From: Ophiura sarsii
Lineage: Eukaryota > Echinodermata > Ophiuroidea > Amphilepidida > Ophiuridae
Reading direction: 5' to 3'
DNA: 64,000 nt
Assembly (NCBI GenBank): GCA_035610835.1
Contig: CM069449.1
Span: 44,040,768 to 44,104,767 of the forward strand
Part shown: positions 59,759-64,000 of the stretch, in pieces
Position numbering within the stretch: the stretch's first letter is position 1
Layout: each line of letters begins with the position of its first letter
Translations under genes and position numbers: made by a program
The notes under the pieces: model-generated
What the model saw: the letters and a program-made list of their open reading frames with translations, nothing else
Database searches by the model: none
Told to the model about the DNA's origin: nothing

Positions 59759-59860
59759 CATTGGTAACGGTGTCCGTTGTTGTGTCCTCTGTCACGCTCA
59801 AAGTAGTATCTGCGGGTGTAGTTGACTCAACCGGGATTGGCTCTACTGTCGCCAAATTAG
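59759..59860 (-). CDS. Thr-rich linker exon 1
   Basis: Acceptor ATTTCATAG, donor GTATGG, 102 nt, phase 1 in and out. The translation is ANLATVEPIPVESTTPADTT and then LSVTEDTTTDTVTN. It has the same ESTT motif as the next exon, so the linkers probably arose by exon duplication. Confidence 0.78.
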
Positions 59861-59906
59861 CTATGAAATGAATATGAGTACGAGTATAATATACTGATAA
59901 TAATAA

Positions 59907-60155
59907 CACTTTTCAATCGGCAGTCGTCCGCAGACGACAGTTCCAAAATGTCACAAGATGTTTCACAAAAATGTCAAAATTATTCAATTACATTCCCACA
60001 TTTAGAATCACCATGAGAAATGCATTAACAGTCATGCTTAATGTAGTATTGGTTGTGATCATGGTAATTCTTGAGATAAGACTTTGAAAGTTGAGAAAGG
60101 ATTATGAAAAATCTTTCTTTGTATATGATAAAAACTAATGGCCGCGTGAAAAGTG
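59907..60155. mobile_element. MITE of the CTTTCCACGCGGC family, 249 bp
   Basis: The right end is GCCGCGTGAAAAGTG then TTAA; the left is CACTTTTCAATCGGC after TAA. The interior matches 54,119-54,341 (CCGCAGACGAC, ATGAGAAATGCATTAA). It sits in an intron of the IgGFc-ZP gene. Confidence 0.7.
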
Positions 60156-60672
60156 TTAAGACATCGTAGCAATCCGTTCAGTGGACGGCCACTTCTGCTT
60201 TTGCCATGCTCGCTTGAGAATTAAGGAGGTCTCAATCTCAATGTCATCACTATTTCTTTGCTCAGAAGTCAATCGACTAACATTACACTGTAGTTTTCAA
60301 TGTAACATTTCATTGAACAGACAACAGAGCTGCTTTTTAAAGCACGAAATAGTGGTGAATTTGGCACATCCAACATTCTCCAGCACTGTGGCTAAAGCAT
60401 TGAAACTAGGGATTATTACCAGTGAGTAAGAGGAATTCATCAGCTTTTTATTGATATGACACATATAAATGTGACTATACAATGTCTCATACTCCATTCA
60501 CGTGGCTTTCACAAACTACATTCATTCATTAGGCCTACATTTAGAACACGACATTAGTACACTAAATACTAATTTTCAGGATGCAACAGCATAAATAAAC
60601 GTATTCAAATTGTTTGGCTGTACGCTGAAACCAAATTAATCAAGTTTACTCAAAAGAGTTCAGAACATTTAA

Positions 60673-60960
60673 ATGTTAGGCGCACCGGCAAAGTCGACTA
60701 TTTGGAGCTTGGTGGACAAATATTTAAAGACAGGATCTGTACAAGAAGCAGTTCGCGGTGGCCGTAAAAAGACTGCTGGAAGATCAACAAACAACCTTGA
60801 CGTCATTACGTGCAGTAGTTAAAAGTCCAACGCGATCTGTTCGCCGACTTTCAGTTGAGAACAGAGTTCCGAGGTCAACTGTGCATGTCTTTTGCGAAGA
60901 GACTTGAAGAAGTTCCCGTACAAGATACAGATTAAGCAGAAACGTTGCCTTATATGTTTT
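60673..60960 (+). pseudogene. Transposase N-terminal remnant, frameshifted
   Basis: Three short stretches in different frames carry helix-turn-helix transposase motifs in the usual order: STIWSLVDKYLKTGSVQEAV then GGRKKTAGRS, next VVKSPTRSVRRLSVENRVP then RSTVHV, and last DLKKFPYKIQIKQK. The K(F/Y)..TGSV, S.RRLS....(S/R)STVH and LK.FPYKIQ signatures fit the DNA-binding half of Tc1/mariner-related transposases. At least two frameshifts are needed. The catalytic half is absent. It lies antisense in an intron of the IgGFc-ZP gene. Confidence 0.75.
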
Positions 60961-62080
60961 ATTAGTCTATTTCAACTGTTGTTAATTGTTTATATGTTCT
61001 AAATTTCGCTGTGCACCGCATTGGATAGTCCACCACCAGAAAATTCAAGATTTCTTTTTTTTTCTCCAGCCCCCGGTAAACTCAGTCTCTGGCTCCGCCC
61101 CTGGAACAGCTATTAGCTCGTAAACCCTACGTCATTTGTATTTACCATGCTGAATTCAGCTCTATATGGAAGGGTGGGATTTCGGACAATCTCGGATATG
61201 GACTGCCTATCTTAAATAATTTTAAAAGCCTGATCAAGGCTATGTCTCTTGATAATGCATATGGAAGTACGATGGATAATGATGTAAGCTGTGACAGCCG
61301 CTGTAGCGGTGTTAAGAATAAGGAATTTCCGCTGAACGCTTAGTAGCGATACACGATAAACTGTCAGCCTACAGGTGTTTTTGTGAACCATTCGTGTCAT
61401 GAGCAAACATTACTTTGCGGTTATTATACTATAGGGCTTAACGTGTTTCAGGTAACTTGTAGTATCTTGTGACTAGCTGAATCCTTCAAGCTTCAAGTTT
61501 CATTACAATAAAATAATAACATCGTTAAACCTATGAACATTTGCGTACTGCGTAAATCTTTGCGAACGTCACTCCTTGTGGCACATTAACTGCGGCTGCC
61601 GTAATAACGCCATTTCTTAGGCTAGTCAGGAGGAGTTGTACATGTATTAACACATCTAGAGAAATTAGGTAAGTCAATTCGCACGCATCACTAATGCCGT
61701 GTAATAATGGCACGGCCCCGTAATGGGAGTGCTATATCATAATTGTAAGCGTGATTCTAACTTTCAAAAGTACTTTTGTTGAAACGCCTTTGTTTATCAA
61801 AATTAACAGAATAATAGCAGTCCATATAACCATGTATCAGTCTGCAATCAATTTATGGTCAGAAATCTATTATAAGAGTTTGCCAAAATCATGAGCCTGA
61901 TCAGCACGGCTGGTACTTTGAAGGATTAGGCCTATGGGATCGGGGCCAAAAAAATATCCAACTGTACCACATGAATCTGTTTATTTGGAAATTATGAAGT
62001 TCAACGGATCAGATATTAATGTTATAAGTGCCAAATATTTCTAGGATAGTACATGATTTATGTATATTTATAACACTGAC
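60961..62080. other. Intron, nothing recognised
   Basis: No further linker exon was found, although phases would allow one. Confidence 0.4.
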
Positions 62081-63304
62081 CTGTAAGCAGATTGTACCCA
62101 GCAGGGTAAGCGTAAGATTCGTCTCTGTTTACAGCTGTTACCATCGCATAGAAAGCAGCTTCAGGATTCGGATGCCCGACAGAATGTGCAGAAGATGTCA
62201 CTGATCCACGGGACACACAGAACTCATCATCGCTACTTCTGAGAATGTCCCAGCTGGCCATACTTTGATTATCGTCAAATGTAAGTCCATCAAGAAACCT
62301 GCACTTTATTGATACACTTATGTAGCAACCCCACATTCCACCATGTCCAAACACCGAAAATGTAATGTTTTGACCAAACATTTCATAAGGAGGAACAATC
62401 ACCATAGAAGGATCGCCTTCGTTATCTGCAAGATAGCCTTTCATATACTGGACCACCAGTACGGGTTGATTGGACGTTACTCTTATGACTGTATTACCAC
62501 CGACATCGCCTTCATACACTTCTCCAGCTTCTAGATTGATGTCTATATTGCCGGATATTTCAACACGGGATGTTTGTGGGCTTGTACCAATAACGCGATA
62601 GATGTAACCTGCGGTTCGACCGGGGAATGGTGCAAGTATGAATTCACGTCCTAAATCTTTAACGGATGGCATTTGCTCAATCAAATAATCACATGCTCTG
62701 ACACTGTTGGGTACAAAGGCACATCCGCATGCCGCCATCACTGCGATAGGATTGCTCCCATTCATGGAAGACCCTGTGAGATCATCGTATCCCGAAGCCT
62801 GGTATTGGTAGGTTTGATATGGCTGAAGGGACACTTGAAATTGGTGTCCTTGTTTGGTGCTTATATCAATGACAGTCGGTTTGTCAAGAGCCGACACGGA
62901 GAATTCAGATCGAACATAAGAAGCTGCCGGCTCGTAAGATGCGATGTAATAGTGTGTTCCCAATGCTCTAGTTGGAATCGCAACGAATCCATCGCTGGTG
63001 AATTCTCCATACCCCATTCCATACACTGATACCCCATCAGAAGATCGCACGGTGACCGTTTTGTGTTGTACACCAGTAGTATCTACAAGGTACACTGATG
63101 CAGGTAAGCTTATAACGGCTTGTTCATCTTTCGTAACAACTGCATCACGGATGAACCCTATTCCCTCCACAGTAACTTTGACAGTGACTGAATGTAGATA
63201 TGAAGTAGATACCATAACATATGGGAGACCTGGTGAAAGGGGATAATGCGTTGGAAAAGCAAACAGAAATTCAGTACCAACTGTGCTGTCGTAACTAAAT
63301 TCAG
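62081..63304 (-). CDS. IgGFc-binding protein N-terminal domain exon
   Basis: A single 1,224-nt exon, acceptor CTCTTTTTCAG, donor GTCAGT, phase 1 in and out, about 407 codons. It spans what looks like a full IgGFc-binding N-terminal domain. Signatures numbered within the exon: GTEFLFAFPTHYP at 10-22, SSDGVSVYGMGYG at 88-100, then DGFVAIPTRALGTHYYIASY at about 105-124, PGRTAGYIYRVIG in the middle, and the closing AFYAMVTAVNRDESYAYPAG. In mammalian FCGBP this domain precedes vWF-D repeats. Here a Thr-rich linker and a ZP module follow instead. No signal peptide is in this exon. Confidence 0.9.
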
Positions 63305-64000
63305 CTGAAAAAGAGAAAACAAGATTCATTACGTTTAAATCATTTTCGATAGTTGATAGTTATGAGAACACAAGTAAACTGATATGTGTTTGAAATAGAT
63401 TACCTTTCGTATAAATAATATACATGGTGTTTCCAAAATGATTTATGCCGTGTTTGAAAAAATTATAAAATATAAAAACAACATTGCAGTCCAACTCCAA
63501 GTCTTATACCTGCACTATAATGGGGAACGTGTTTCCTACTTATTCTGTTAATTTCATCAAAATATCTTTATCCGTCTCGATATGACATCATACATGATTG
63601 AAAATCGGTAAAAACCTGTTTTTCACTTTCAGCGTATTTCAATTGATTAAACTCACACCGAACTTCAAAACTGCCGCTTTGCTTAACACTTAAGAAAGTA
63701 TGATATCAATCGCTCAAGCAAAATAATTCCCTCACACCATTCATGCACTGTAAACCAATACCGCGTATTTTACTGTAATATTCTACAGCGTACCACTGTT
63801 TCCGTGATCTACAGTAGATTGCTGTTATTTTTCGGTTGTAAACTTAGCGATCGTAACAGAAATGACAGTAGCGTGATCATAACGCATGCGTGTATCGTGC
63901 AAGCCTCGCTTTCGTGTCTGTTGAGAATTCCGCCAGCGCTGTCCAGAAATTCAACGCAATCAAATTGAAATCACCTTAAATTAACCACCATTCGATCGTT
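63305..64000. other. Upstream intron of the IgGFc-ZP gene
   Basis: The phase-1 acceptor at 63,304 requires an upstream coding exon. None is visible before the window ends. Confidence 0.45.

Larger units (their letters stand above)
54994..63304 (-). other. Gene span: IgGFc-binding domain / Thr-rich linker / ZP module protein
   Basis: Seven consecutive exons: 62,081-63,304 (IgGFc-binding N-terminal domain), 59,759-59,860 and 59,217-59,303 (Thr/Ser/Glu linkers), 57,794-57,978, 56,350-56,759, 55,672-55,771 and 54,994-55,189 (ZP module). Splice phases are 1-1, 1-1, 1-1, 1-0, 0-2, 2-0, 0-1, and every join is open. ZP modules polymerise into extracellular filaments. IgGFc-binding-type domains occur in mucin-associated and immune-related secreted proteins. 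The product is therefore probably a membrane-tethered or shed surface protein. The first exon (signal peptide, phase 1 out) must be right of 63,304, and the anchor exon left of 54,994; neither was recognised. Confidence 0.85.

Noticed and set aside
62343..63246. Plus-strand frames of 63-118 codons
   Set aside because: Shadows of the IgGFc-binding domain exon.

Overview
The window looks like nuclear DNA of a marine invertebrate deuterostome, most likely an echinoderm or hemichordate. This is an inference from AT-rich intron-dominated sequence, many copies of a TAGGCCTA-type word, short phase-1 exons coding for secreted C-type lectin, IgGFc-binding and ZP modules, and a very dense load of small DNA transposons. 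There are no operons or bacterial features. True coding sequence is only about 5 kb of the 64 kb, and nearly all long open frames outside the exons below are chance or repeat-derived.

Layout. (1) 1-13,751, minus strand: a C-type lectin gene. It has a signal-peptide exon at 13.7 kb, three exons making one C-type lectin domain (13.4, 9.7 and 8.9 kb) and two homologous Thr-rich tail exons (7.7 and 3.8 kb), the second ending in a stop. A partial duplicate of the locus lies at 0.06-2.07 kb and runs off the left edge. A 3.5 kb inverted-repeat transposon with another element nested in it fills the last intron. (2) 14-24.4 kb: intergenic, made of tandem repeats, two types of hAT element with 8-bp target duplications, TTAA elements, and a nested stack at 19.3-22.0 kb. 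(3) 24,456-26,179, plus strand: a small three-exon gene (152 aa) of unknown function. (4) 26.2-39.2 kb: TTAA and TA transposons, a dimeric tandem repeat containing a 41 x 16 bp perfect array, and a 516-bp tandem duplication of which one copy received a MITE. (5) 39.3 kb: an orphan signal-peptide exon resembling that of the lectin gene. (6) 40-54 kb: large non-coding elements carrying many copies of element-specific short motifs, a tRNA-Asn-like sequence inside an inverted-repeat element, a 5'-truncated LINE reverse transcriptase, and a 3.5 kb TA element. (7) 54,994-63,304, minus strand: a multi-exon gene joining an IgGFc-binding-protein N-terminal domain, two Thr/Ser/Glu linker exons and a complete ZP module. 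Its signal peptide and its C-terminal membrane anchor were not found; they lie outside the exons I can see.

All exon phases in the IgGFc-ZP gene agree from end to end. In the lectin gene every junction agrees except that between the signal-peptide exon and the first lectin exon. Both genes would make extracellular proteins of kinds common in invertebrate immune and epithelial surfaces. The most unusual non-genic features are tRNA-like segments inside several unrelated inverted-repeat elements, and a recurring type of element in which one 7-15 bp word is scattered in both orientations.
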